Of a stretch of 16,078 nucleotides of DNA, positions 1 to 6,156 are shown piece by piece. The position numbers and the translations under genes were made by a program. The notes beneath the pieces are model-generated. The model was not told where the DNA came from, searched no databases, and worked only from the letters and a program-made list of their open reading frames with translations. The stretch is from an uncultured Bacilli bacterium (lineage in GTDB: Bacteria > Bacillota_I > Bacilli_A > RF39 > UBA660), in contig CANPWX010000009.1 of NCBI GenBank assembly GCA_947585065.1, positions 1 through 16,078 of the forward strand. Reading direction: 5' to 3'. Position 1 is the first letter of the stretch, and each line of letters starts with the position of its first letter.

Positions 1-57
1 CAGTTCATATCAGAAGTTACTGGATTAAAAGTGGAAGAAATTGAAAGTTTACAATGA
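1..57 (+). CDS. C-terminal fragment of an unidentified protein, possibly Rpn/PD-(D/E)XK transposase-like
   Basis: The first frame is open from the window edge and reads 18 residues to a TGA at 55-57, with a second in-frame stop (TAA) directly after. The tail has the form T-G-L-x-x-E-E-I-E-x-L. I recall this ending from the C-termini of Rpn-family (PD-(D/E)XK nuclease/transposase-like) proteins, but 18 residues cannot prove membership. The gene converges on RNase J, 33 bases away. It is the only gene in the window that ends in TGA. The function is unproven and the identification is a weak inference. Confidence 0.4.
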   Translation, partial: QFISEVTGLKVEEIESLQ

Positions 58-81
58 TAAAATCAATTATAAAAAAATAAA

Positions 82-103
82 ACAAAGTAACTAATCACTT
101 TGT
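82..103 (-). terminator. Weak intrinsic terminator for the RNase J gene
   Basis: A 7-bp inverted repeat (82-88 with 97-103, core CAAAGT/ACTTTG) has an 8-base loop that contains the TAG stop of the RNase J gene. On the minus strand the hairpin is followed by a T-rich run (the complement of 71-81). The stem is AT-rich, so it may terminate inefficiently. There is no U-tract on the plus-strand side. Confidence 0.4.
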
Positions 104-1770
104 CTTACTTCCATTATAACTGGTAGGATCATTGGATGTCTTCCGGTTAATGCACTGATATAAGGGGATAAATCTAAAATGATTTGTCCTTTTAAATCTG
201 TATAACTATAACTTCCTTTTGCAAATGTTTCTCTTACAATTGATGTAATTTTCTTTTCAATTTTATCTATTAAATCAGCATTTTCGTTTACCATTATAAA
301 TCCTCTAGTTGTTACATTTGGTTTTATTAATAATTGTTTTTTTAAAGGGTTTATATTAATAATTGCCATTAAAATTCCATCATGGCTCATTACTTTTCTT
401 TCTTTTAAGATGGATGAACCAATATCACCAATTCTTGAACCATCTACATAGACATCTCCTGCTGTTACGCTTTCTCCTCTTGTTACTCCATTATCTGATA
501 ATTCTATGACGTCTCCATTTTTACAAACAAAGATATTTTCTGATGGAATTCCACAGCTTTCGGCTAATTCTTTATGGGCGATTAGCATTCTGTATTCTCC
601 ATGCATTGGCATAAAGTATTCTGGTTTTACTAATCGTAGCATTAATTTTAGTTCTTCTTCTTTGGCATGTCCAGATGTGTGAATATCACTGAATTCTTCG
701 TTTGTGAATACTTTTACTCCTTTTAAATATAACTTATTAATAATTTTATTGATACTAGCAGCATTTCCTGGAATTGGTTTAGATGAAAATATTACTAAAT
801 CATCATTTAGTAGTGATATTTGTTTGTGAACTCCATTTGCTATTCTTGATAGGGCTGCGAGTGGTTCTCCCTGACTTCCTGTACAAAGTATACATACTTC
901 ATTTCGTTTTAATGTTTTAGCTTTGTTGGCATCGATAAAAATACTTTGATCTTTAATGAGGCCATTTTGTATTGCTATATCTATACTTGTTTCCATACTA
1001 CGGCCAAATGTTACAATTTGTCGGTTATTTTTTTTACAAGTTTCGACAATGTGTTTAATTCGATAAATATTTGAAGCAAATGTTGCGATTATGACTCTTC
1101 CATAATGTCTTGATATAATATCATTTAATGTTTCGTCAACACAGGATTCTGATTTTGAAAATCCTTCTGATAAGGCATTTGTACTGTCTGATAGTAGTAA
1201 TTTGACACCTTCTTCACCAATTCTTGCAATTTTATGTAAATCTGCCATAGGTCCGACTGGGGTTAAGTCAAATTTAAAATCACCTGTTTCAAATATAATC
1301 CCATTTGGTGTACGAATTACGATAGCAAAGCTGTCTGGTATCGAGTGTGTCGTGGTTACAAATTCTACTTCAAAGTGTTTAAATTTTAAATAACTATCTT
1401 TATTAATTGTCTCAATGCTTTGATAGGCTATATTATTATCTTCTAGTTTATGTTTTATTAGACTTGTTGCAATGCCAGGAGAGTAAATCATTGGTATTTT
1501 TACATTTTGGAGTAAAAAGACAATTCCTCCAATGTGATCTTCATGCCCATGGGTAATAATTAATGCTTTTATTTTTTCTTCGTTTTGTTTTAAATAGGTT
1601 ACATCTTGAATAACATAATCAATTCCCATTAAATCACTTTCTGGAAACATTACTCCTGCATCAATAATAATTATTTCATCTTCGTAATGTACTACGTACA
1701 TATTTTTTCCAACTTCACCAAGTCCGCCTAATGCAACGACAGACGTGACTTTCTTTTTATCTTGTATCAT
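91..1770 (-). CDS. rnjA: Ribonuclease J (RNase J1-type)
   Basis: RNase J is a metallo-beta-lactamase/beta-CASP ribonuclease with 5'-3' exonuclease and endonuclease activity, acting in mRNA turnover and rRNA processing in the cytoplasm. The 559-residue length matches the family (about 555). The zinc-binding motif HGHEDH sits at residues 74-79 and is followed by IGG, the catalytically complete J1 form; J2-type paralogues degrade this motif. Other landmarks are an SDSTNA segment near residue 195, an ETGDFKFD segment near residue 160, and PMHGEYR near residue 390 in the beta-CASP/metal site, then the C-terminal domain. The ATG is preceded by an AAGGAAG ribosome site and by its own promoter at 1820-1848. 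It is monocistronic and divergent from the pilin gene. The family assignment is secure; J1 rather than J2 is inferred from the intact motif. Confidence 0.95.
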   Translation of the reverse strand: MIQDKKKVTSVVALGGLGEVGKNMYVVHYEDEIIIIDAGVMFPESDLMGIDYVIQDVTYLKQNEEKIKALIITHGHEDHIGGIVFLLQNVKIPMIYSPGIATSLIKHKLEDNNIAYQSIETINKDSYLKFKHFEVEFVTTTHSIPDSFAIVIRTPNGIIFETGDFKFDLTPVGPMADLHKIARIGEEGVKLLLSDSTNALSEGFSKSESCVDETLNDIISRHYGRVIIATFASNIYRIKHIVETCKKNNRQIVTFGRSMETSIDIAIQNGLIKDQSIFIDANKAKTLKRNEVCILCTGSQGEPLAALSRIANGVHKQISLLNDDLVIFSSKPIPGNAASINKIINKLYLKGVKVFTNEEFSDIHTSGHAKEEELKLMLRLVKPEYFMPMHGEYRMLIAHKELAESCGIPSENIFVCKNGDVIELSDNGVTRGESVTAGDVYVDGSRIGDIGSSILKERKVMSHDGILMAIININPLKKQLLIKPNVTTRGFIMVNENADLIDKIEKKITSIVRETFAKGSYSYTDLKGQIILDLSPYISALTGRHPMILPVIMEVRQSD

Positions 1771-1819
1771 ATTATCTTCCTTTCAAAAATAAAAAAATAA
1801 AGTTTCTTTCGTTGTTAAA

Positions 1820-1848
1820 AGTATACCATCTTTCTTTACTTTTGTCTA
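1820..1848 (-). promoter_or_regulatory. Promoter of the RNase J gene
   Basis: On the minus strand a -35 box TAGACA (1843-1848) and a -10 box TATACT (1820-1825) are separated by exactly 17 bases. Transcription would start around 1813, giving a leader of about 40 bases before the ATG. The -35 end interlocks with the plus-strand pilin promoter. Confidence 0.6.
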
Positions 1849-1864
1849 GTTGAAATGTTATACT
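1835..1864 (+). promoter_or_regulatory. Extended -10 promoter of the pilin gene (and possibly ftsY-ylxM-eno)
   Basis: An extended -10 element (TG at 1856-1857, one base, then TATACT at 1859-1864) has a weaker -35 TTTACT at 1835-1840 with an 18-base spacer. The predicted start is near 1871, leaving a leader of only about 14 bases that begins with the ribosome site. No other convincing promoter was seen before ftsY, so this one may drive the whole run to eno. Confidence 0.5.
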
Positions 1865-1884
1865 TAAATTGGATGGTGATTTTC

Positions 1885-2295
1885 TTGAATAAAAATGGTT
1901 TTACAATTATTGAATTACTTGCTGTTATTAGTTTATTAGGGATTTTGGTTACTGTTTCCGCTACTTCGGTTATTCATGTTATTAATCAGTCTCGTGATGA
2001 TCTCTTAAAAGATCAAATTAAAAGTTTAGGAGATACTTCTTTAACTTATGTAGCTTCTAAAAATTATTATTTTTCTGTTTGTCCTAATGATTTTGATCCT
2101 AAAAATCCTACTATTTCTTATAAAGATAAATGCTATCGTGAAGTGAGTGTTAGTGATGTTATTCAAGCTAATTTGTTTGACAATCAAAAAAATTTATGCA
2201 AAGATAATGGTAAGGCTATTATTGTATATCGAGTGAGTATAGGAGGATCTAGTGAACTTAAAAGTTACGTTCCAGATGGTTTATGTGAATATTAA
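1885..2295 (+). CDS. Type IV pilin-like (pseudopilin) protein with class III signal
   Basis: The protein starts with a 5-residue leader ending in Gly, then Phe at +1 and Glu at +5 (G-FTIIELL). This is the classic prepilin peptidase cleavage and N-methylation signature, followed by a hydrophobic helix of about 20 residues. The mature domain is short (total about 136 residues) with four cysteines, which could form two disulfides. The frame stays open upstream to an ATG at 1855, but the predicted promoter -10 lies over that codon. The TTG at 1885, preceded by GGTG at 1875-1878, gives the usual short leader and is preferred; an ATG at 1873 is a less likely alternative. No other pilus or competence genes are in the window. 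It sits 14 bases upstream of ftsY. The class is clear; the system it serves (competence, adhesion or secretion pseudopilus) is unknown. Confidence 0.8.
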   Translation: MNKNGFTIIELLAVISLLGILVTVSATSVIHVINQSRDDLLKDQIKSLGDTSLTYVASKNYYFSVCPNDFDPKNPTISYKDKCYREVSVSDVIQANLFDNQKNLCKDNGKAIIVYRVSIGGSSELKSYVPDGLCEY

Positions 2296-2309
2296 AGGAG
2301 AGTGAGATT

Positions 2310-3305
2310 ATGGGACTATTTGATAAATTAAAAAATATGCTGAATAAAAAAGAAGAAAAAGAGGAAAGTGAAGTTTTAGAGACTTATGAGAGAGGCCTTG
2401 AAAAAACAAGAGAAGAATTTGTTTCTAAATTAAGTTTGTTAGGTATAAAATATACAAAAGTTAGTGAAGAATATTTTGAAGAATTAGAACAATTATTAAT
2501 TATGGCTGATATTGGTGTAAATACTGTTTATCGTTTTTTAAAACGACTTAGGGAAAGAGTTCAAAAAGAAAATATTACAGATACTTCTTATTTAAATGAA
2601 GTTATTGTTGATGAACTTTTTATTATATATGTTAATAATGAGTCTTTATCTGATAAAATTCAGTATGCTAGTGAAGGACCTACTGTTATTTTAATGGTTG
2701 GAGTAAATGGTGTTGGTAAGACTACTACGATTGGGAAACTTGCTTATAAATATAAACAAGAAGGAAAAAAAGTAATGTTAATTGGTGCGGATACGTTTCG
2801 AGCTGGAGCTGTTCCTCAATTAGAAGAATGGGCTAAGAGAACTGATTCTTTGTTTTTTGGAAGTGAAAACAAGGATCCTGCTGGAGTTATTTATGATGGA
2901 TTAGAAATTGCTAAAAATGAAAATGTTGATATTGTTTTTATTGATACTGCGGGAAGATTACAAAATAAAGTGAATTTAATGAAAGAACTTGAAAAAATGA
3001 ATAAGGTGATTGGCCGTATTCTTCCTGGAGCGCCTCATGAAACTTTGCTTGTTTTGGACGCGACGACTGGACAAAATGGTATTCTTCAAGCGAAATCTTT
3101 TAAAGAAATTACTAATATTACTGGTATTGTTCTTACCAAATTAGATGGTACAGCAAAGGGTGGAATTGTTCTTGCTATTAAAGAAGATGTTGGAATTCCT
3201 GTAAAATTTGTGGGACTTGGAGAGAAAATGGAGGATTTACAAACTTTTGATATTGAATCTTATATCTATGGATTATTTAAAGGAATGATGAGTGATGAAC
3301 GATAA
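2310..3305 (+). CDS. ftsY: Signal recognition particle receptor FtsY
   Basis: FtsY is the SRP receptor GTPase that docks ribosome-SRP complexes at the membrane for co-translational insertion. The 331-residue protein has a short charged N-terminus (residues 1-25, Lys/Glu-rich and much shorter than the acidic A domain of E. coli), a helical N domain (about 26-110), and a complete G domain. The G domain shows P-loop GVNGVGKTTT at 131-140, DTFRAGA at 161-167, DTAGR at 212-216, TKLDG at 276-280 and a GLGEKMEDLQTFD closing segment at 302-314. A strong AAAGGAG lies 9 bases before the ATG. Its 3' end overlaps ylxM. The usual Firmicutes neighbours smc and ffh are absent, and eno follows instead. Confidence 0.96.
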   Translation: MGLFDKLKNMLNKKEEKEESEVLETYERGLEKTREEFVSKLSLLGIKYTKVSEEYFEELEQLLIMADIGVNTVYRFLKRLRERVQKENITDTSYLNEVIVDELFIIYVNNESLSDKIQYASEGPTVILMVGVNGVGKTTTIGKLAYKYKQEGKKVMLIGADTFRAGAVPQLEEWAKRTDSLFFGSENKDPAGVIYDGLEIAKNENVDIVFIDTAGRLQNKVNLMKELEKMNKVIGRILPGAPHETLLVLDATTGQNGILQAKSFKEITNITGIVLTKLDGTAKGGIVLAIKEDVGIPVKFVGLGEKMEDLQTFDIESYIYGLFKGMMSDER

Positions 3306-3594
3306 ATTTTTCTATTATAATACTTTATTTCCTATTTATCGTGATTTGTTAACACTTCATGAACAAGAGATTTTTTCTTTTTATTATGAAGAAAATAATT
3401 CGATGGGGGAAATTGCTGAGTTAAAAAATATTTCTAGGAGTGCAGTGGGAAGAACGATAAAAAATGTAGAAAAAAAATTGGACGAATGGGAAAGTATATT
3501 AAAAATTCATCATTTGAATGAAAAAATAGAGATTTTAATAGAAAAATGTAGTGATGAAACAATAAAAAGAGAATTAGAAAATTTATTAAAATAG
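3292..3594 (+). CDS. ylxM: YlxM/UPF0122 helix-turn-helix protein, SRP-associated
   Basis: This small protein (100 residues) has a helix-turn-helix resembling sigma-70 region 4 at about residues 37-62 (motif S-M-G-E-I-A then I-S-R-S-A-V), flanked by helices. That size and fold, directly after ftsY, match the YlxM/UPF0122 family. YlxM is usually encoded with ftsY or ffh and has been linked to SRP function in some Gram-positives. The start is either GTG at 3292 or ATG at 3295; an AAAGGA at 3279-3284 suits either (7 or 10 bases). Both starts overlap the ftsY end, implying translational coupling. Family assignment is good; the molecular role is less certain. Confidence 0.85.
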   Translation: MMNDKFFYYNTLFPIYRDLLTLHEQEIFSFYYEENNSMGEIAELKNISRSAVGRTIKNVEKKLDEWESILKIHHLNEKIEILIEKCSDETIKRELENLLK

Positions 3595-3607
3595 AAAGAG
3601 GGAAAGT

Positions 3608-4888
3608 ATGTCAAAAATTGTTAATGTTTATGGTCGTGAGGTATTAGATTCGAGGGGAAATCCTACTGTAGAAGTAGATGTTACTTTAGAAAGTGGTGTT
3701 GTTGGTAGGGCAACTGTTCCGAGTGGGGCTTCTACTGGGGAAAGAGAAGCTTTGGAGTTAAGAGATCATGATAGTCGTTATTTAGGAAAAGGTGTTTTAA
3801 AAGCTGTTTCTAATGTGAATACTGTTTTAAAAGAGGCTGTTTTAGGAATGGATGCTCAGGATCAAGAAAAGATTGATCAAAAATTAATTAAGGTGGATGG
3901 AACAAAGGATAAGTCTTGTTATGGGGCTAATGCTATTTTGGGAATTAGTCTTGCTACTTTAAAAGCTATGTCTATTGAAAAGTCTATGCCTTTATTTCAG
4001 TATTTTAATTTATCTTCTTGTTTGATGCCTGTTCCGATGATGAATATTATTAATGGTGGAGCTCATGCGGATAGTTCTGTTGATTTTCAAGAATATATGA
4101 TTGCTCCTATTGGGGCAAAGTCCATGAGTGAAGCTATACGGATGGGGAGTGAAGTTTTTCATCATTTGAAAAAAATCTTAAAATCCGATGGACATATCAC
4201 AAGTGTTGGAGATGAAGGTGGATTTGCTCCTAATTTAAAAGATAATGAAGAACCTTTAGAATATATTTTGAAAGCGATTGTGGCCGCAGGTTATGTTCCT
4301 GGAAAAGATATTTTTATTGCTTTAGATGTCGCGGCTAGTGAATTTTATAATAAAGAAACAAAATTGTATGAACTTAAAAAAAGTAGTGGTAAGTCTTTAA
4401 CAAGCGAAGAGATGATTGAATGGTTTGAAAATTTAGTTTTAAAATATCCTATTTATTCTATTGAAGATGGACTTGGTGAAAGAGATGAAGAAGGATGGGC
4501 TCTTTTCACTCAAAGGTTAGGAGATAAAATTCAATTAGTTGGTGATGATTTATTTGTGACGAATCCTAGTATTTTTAAAGAGGGAATAGAAAAACATTTA
4601 GGAAATGCTATTTTAATTAAAGTGAATCAAGTGGGAACTGTATCGGAAACACTTGAGACTATTCAATTAGCAAGAGAAAATAATTATCAAACTATTATCT
4701 CTCATCGAAGTGGAGAAACTGAGGATACTACTATTGCTCATCTTGCTGTAGGGTTAAATGCTGGGCAAATTAAAACTGGTTCTTTGTGTCGTAGTGAGAG
4801 AATTTGTAAATATAATGAATTGTTAAGAATTGAGGAAATACTTGGAGATAAAGCTATTTATGCTGGAGAAAAAATATTAAAAAGATAA
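3608..4888 (+). CDS. eno: Enolase (phosphopyruvate hydratase)
   Basis: Enolase converts 2-phosphoglycerate to phosphoenolpyruvate in glycolysis and is a frequent partner of RNA-decay enzymes. The 426-residue length is typical. Visible landmarks are the mobile loop SGASTG at 39-44, GDEGGFAPN at 201-209 with the catalytic Glu203, the Mg ligands Asp240, Glu286 and Asp313, the general base Lys338 in LIKVNQVGT, SHRSGET at 365-371, and Lys389 in GQIKTGS. No active-site change was found. The gap to ylxM is 13 bases, with a GAGGGA ribosome site, so it is probably co-transcribed with ftsY-ylxM, which is an unusual partnership. A terminator follows at 4907-4925. Confidence 0.97.
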   Translation: MSKIVNVYGREVLDSRGNPTVEVDVTLESGVVGRATVPSGASTGEREALELRDHDSRYLGKGVLKAVSNVNTVLKEAVLGMDAQDQEKIDQKLIKVDGTKDKSCYGANAILGISLATLKAMSIEKSMPLFQYFNLSSCLMPVPMMNIINGGAHADSSVDFQEYMIAPIGAKSMSEAIRMGSEVFHHLKKILKSDGHITSVGDEGGFAPNLKDNEEPLEYILKAIVAAGYVPGKDIFIALDVAASEFYNKETKLYELKKSSGKSLTSEEMIEWFENLVLKYPIYSIEDGLGERDEEGWALFTQRLGDKIQLVGDDLFVTNPSIFKEGIEKHLGNAILIKVNQVGTVSETLETIQLARENNYQTIISHRSGETEDTTIAHLAVGLNAGQIKTGSLCRSERICKYNELLRIEEILGDKAIYAGEKILKR

Positions 4889-4906
4889 AAAAATGATCGA
4901 TTCGAC

Positions 4907-4925
4907 TTTGTTCGACAAATTTTTT
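4907..4925 (+). terminator. Short intrinsic terminator after eno
   Basis: TTTGT (4907-4911) pairs with ACAAA (4915-4919) around a TCG loop, followed by six T residues (4920-4925). The stem is only 5 bp. A larger alternative hairpin using TCGA at 4897-4900 with TCGA at 4912-4915 plus flanking A/T runs could strengthen it. It lies 18 bases after the eno stop. Confidence 0.45.
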
Positions 4926-4938
4926 GCTTTTCAGGTAG

Positions 4939-4944
4939 TATAAT
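4939..4944 (+). promoter_or_regulatory. -10 box in front of the candidate RNA
   Basis: A perfect TATAAT lies at 4939-4944. The predicted start is around 4951, exactly where the first strong hairpin begins. No good -35 lies at the usual 16-18 base spacing; TCGACA at 4912-4917 matches well but is 21 bases away, so this is a partial promoter only. Confidence 0.4.
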
Positions 4945-4950
4945 AGCAAA

Positions 4951-5190
4951 CTGTAATTTCTAAAGAAGGCGAGGTGGATGTATTTTAAATGAAATTACAA
5001 TGGTTCTTATTTAGTTCAATCAGTAATTTAAATTATGTTCTTTTAGAATTTTTTGAAATTTTTCTAATAAGTATCTTTGCCGCCTTTACATTTACTGGAA
5101 TTATGGAACCATTTTACATACATTATAGGGTATTTTTCTTAAATAAAGCTTTTAGTTCTAATTTTTGTAGGGCTAAAGCTTTTTTGTTTT
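4951..5190 (+). ncRNA. Candidate structured non-coding RNA between eno and the cyclophilin gene
   Basis: This stretch has the plan of a free-standing RNA gene: a TATAAT just upstream, several compatible helices, and a strong intrinsic terminator at 5145-5190. The helices seen are a perfect 9-bp stem (4952-4960 with 4991-4999), an 8-bp long-range pairing (AATGGTTC 4999-5006 with GAACCATT 5106-5113; it competes with the first stem for base 4999), and a 9-bp stem with one bulge (5040-5048 with 5062-5071). A GC-rich loop AAGGCGAGG (4966-4974) is complementary to the only other GC patch, TTTGCCGCCTT (5076-5086), which would form a pseudoknot. It does not match tmRNA, RNase P, SRP RNA or a T-box as I know them. 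A cis-acting leader or riboswitch for the cyclophilin gene is less likely because that gene has its own promoter after the terminator. Identity is unknown. Confidence 0.4.
5145..5190 (+). terminator. Strong intrinsic terminator of the candidate RNA
   Basis: 5145-5158 pairs with 5170-5182 to make a 13-bp stem (one bulged T, two G-T pairs) with an 11-base loop, followed by a T-rich tail to 5190. No known gene ends just before it, so it implies a transcript running through 4951-5144. Confidence 0.7.
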
Positions 5191-5194
5191 AGGT

Positions 5195-5223
5195 TTGCTA
5201 TTTCATTCTTTCTATGTTAAAAT
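5195..5223 (+). promoter_or_regulatory. Promoter of the cyclophilin lipoprotein gene
   Basis: TTGCTA (5195-5200) is followed after 17 bases by TAAAAT (5218-5223), preceded by TG at 5215-5216 (extended -10). It starts just after the upstream terminator and leaves a leader of about 18 bases containing GAAAGAGG before the ATG. Confidence 0.55.
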
Positions 5224-5247
5224 AAGTTTCATGAAAGAGGTTTTAAA

Positions 5248-5892
5248 ATGAAAAAATATACAAAGAAAATTTGTTCACTCGTATTTGTTCTTATATCTTT
5301 TTTGTTATTTACTGGTTGTGATAAAGAATTGTCTCCTAATGGAACAATTGAAGGATATTCTTATGATGAAACTGAGGATGTAACGAATTTCGTAAAAATT
5401 GTAACTAATAAAGATAAAGTTATATTGATTGAACTTTTTCCTGATGTTGCGCCTATTACTGTTCAAAATTTTCAAAAGTTAGTTAGTGAGAAATTCTATG
5501 ATGGTTTAATTTTTCATCGCGTAGTTAAGGATTTTGTTATTCAAACTGGAGATCCTCAAGGTGTTGGAAATGGTGGAAGTGATGAAACTATTAAAGGTGA
5601 ATTTGCTGAAAATGGAATTACTAATAATTTATTACATGAAAAAGGTGTCGTATCTATGGCAAGAAGTGATGATTATGATTCTGCTTCTAGTCAATTCTTT
5701 ATTTGTGTTGGAGATAAGGATGATCCAAATATGGAATACTTGAATGGAAAGTATGCAGCATTTGGCCGTGTTATTGCTGGGTATGATACTGTAGAAGAAA
5801 TTTCTAATGTTGCAACGGATATTTATGATAAACCTACAACTACTCAACGTATGAAAACTGTAAGATTTGTAAATGTAGCGAAAGAGGAGTAA
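5248..5892 (+). CDS. Cyclophilin-type peptidyl-prolyl cis-trans isomerase, lipoprotein
   Basis: The N-terminus has positively charged residues, a hydrophobic stretch (about 10-21) and a lipobox ending FTGC with Cys24. This predicts export and lipid anchoring on the outer face of the membrane. The rest is a cyclophilin domain (about residues 48-212) with the catalytic segment FHRVV-DFVIQTGDP at 89-103 (Arg91 catalytic), a glycine-rich loop, and SQFFICV at 148-154. It should catalyse proline isomerisation in proteins folding outside the membrane. The 214-residue length fits lipoprotein cyclophilins of Firmicutes. The gene has its own promoter and no evident terminator; the T-box promoter for gltX begins 14 bases after its stop. 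The lipobox -3 position is Phe rather than the usual Leu, which is tolerated but uncommon. Confidence 0.92.
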   Translation: MKKYTKKICSLVFVLISFLLFTGCDKELSPNGTIEGYSYDETEDVTNFVKIVTNKDKVILIELFPDVAPITVQNFQKLVSEKFYDGLIFHRVVKDFVIQTGDPQGVGNGGSDETIKGEFAENGITNNLLHEKGVVSMARSDDYDSASSQFFICVGDKDDPNMEYLNGKYAAFGRVIAGYDTVEEISNVATDIYDKPTTTQRMKTVRFVNVAKEE

Positions 5893-5905
5893 TACGAACT
5901 ATCAG

Positions 5906-5934
5906 TTGACAGTTTCTGAGAAATATTTTAAAAT
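5906..5934 (+). promoter_or_regulatory. Sigma-A promoter of the gltX T-box leader
   Basis: A perfect -35 TTGACA (5906-5911), a 17-base spacer and -10 TAAAAT (5929-5934) form the best consensus promoter in the window. Transcription would start near 5941. Confidence 0.8.
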
Positions 5935-5940
5935 AAAAGT

Positions 5941-6139
5941 GTAAAAACGTTGAAGAAGAAGAGTAGAGGTGTTTCTTTTTGAAAAGAGAGTTTGGGGTTG
6001 GTGAGACCAAATAAAAGAACATTTTGAAGAAACTTTGGAGTTGGGTTTAACCCCGTGGAAATCACGTTAAGAGAAAGAGAATAAAAAAAGGTGGTACCGT
6101 GCTTTTTATGCACCCTTTGGAGTACTGCCTTTTTGTTTG
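5941..6139 (+). promoter_or_regulatory. Glutamate-specific T-box leader
   Basis: A T-box leader senses uncharged tRNA and allows readthrough into the synthetase gene when charging falls. The stem I start (GAAGAAGAAGAGTA, about 5951-5964) carries the conserved AGTA bulge. The opposite side of the specifier loop reads GAA-GAA-A; I place the specifier codon GAA (Glu) at 6029-6031. The T-box core AAGGTGGTACCGTGC is at 6088-6102. In the antiterminator, AAAGG (6087-6091) pairs with CCTTT (6114-6118) and GTGC (6099-6102) with GCAC (6110-6113), leaving the 7-base bulge TGGTACC (6092-6098) whose TGG binds the tRNA CCA end. The next gene is gltX, which confirms the specificity. Confidence 0.93.
6085..6139 (+). 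terminator. T-box-controlled terminator
   Basis: GGTGGTAC (6090-6097) pairs with GTACTGCC (6122-6129), extended by A residues before and T residues after to about 13 bp, followed by a T-rich tail. It shares the TGGTACC bases with the antiterminator, so the two folds are mutually exclusive. Confidence 0.85.
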
Positions 6140-6156
6140 TTAGGAGAGAGTGGAAA

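Noticed and set aside
1202..1393. Plus-strand open frame of 63 codons inside the RNase J gene
   Set aside because: It is antisense to a well-conserved gene and has no ribosome site or family resemblance; it is a by-product of RNase J coding.
4989..5192. A 67-codon open frame coding a hydrophobic peptide in the eno-cyclophilin gap
   Set aside because: Its last codons run through a strong intrinsic terminator and its stop lies past the T-tract. Its nearest purine-rich site is too far from the ATG, and it overlaps every helix of the candidate RNA. A small membrane peptide cannot be fully excluded.
5901..5916. Apparent inverted repeat CTATCA/TGACAG after the cyclophilin gene as a terminator
   Set aside because: The loop would be two bases, there is a mismatch, and no T-run follows; the sequence is better explained as the gltX -35 box.
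6091..6156. GTG-started N-terminal extension of gltX
   Set aside because: It starts inside the T-box core and crosses the regulated terminator; the ATG at 6157 has the proper ribosome site.
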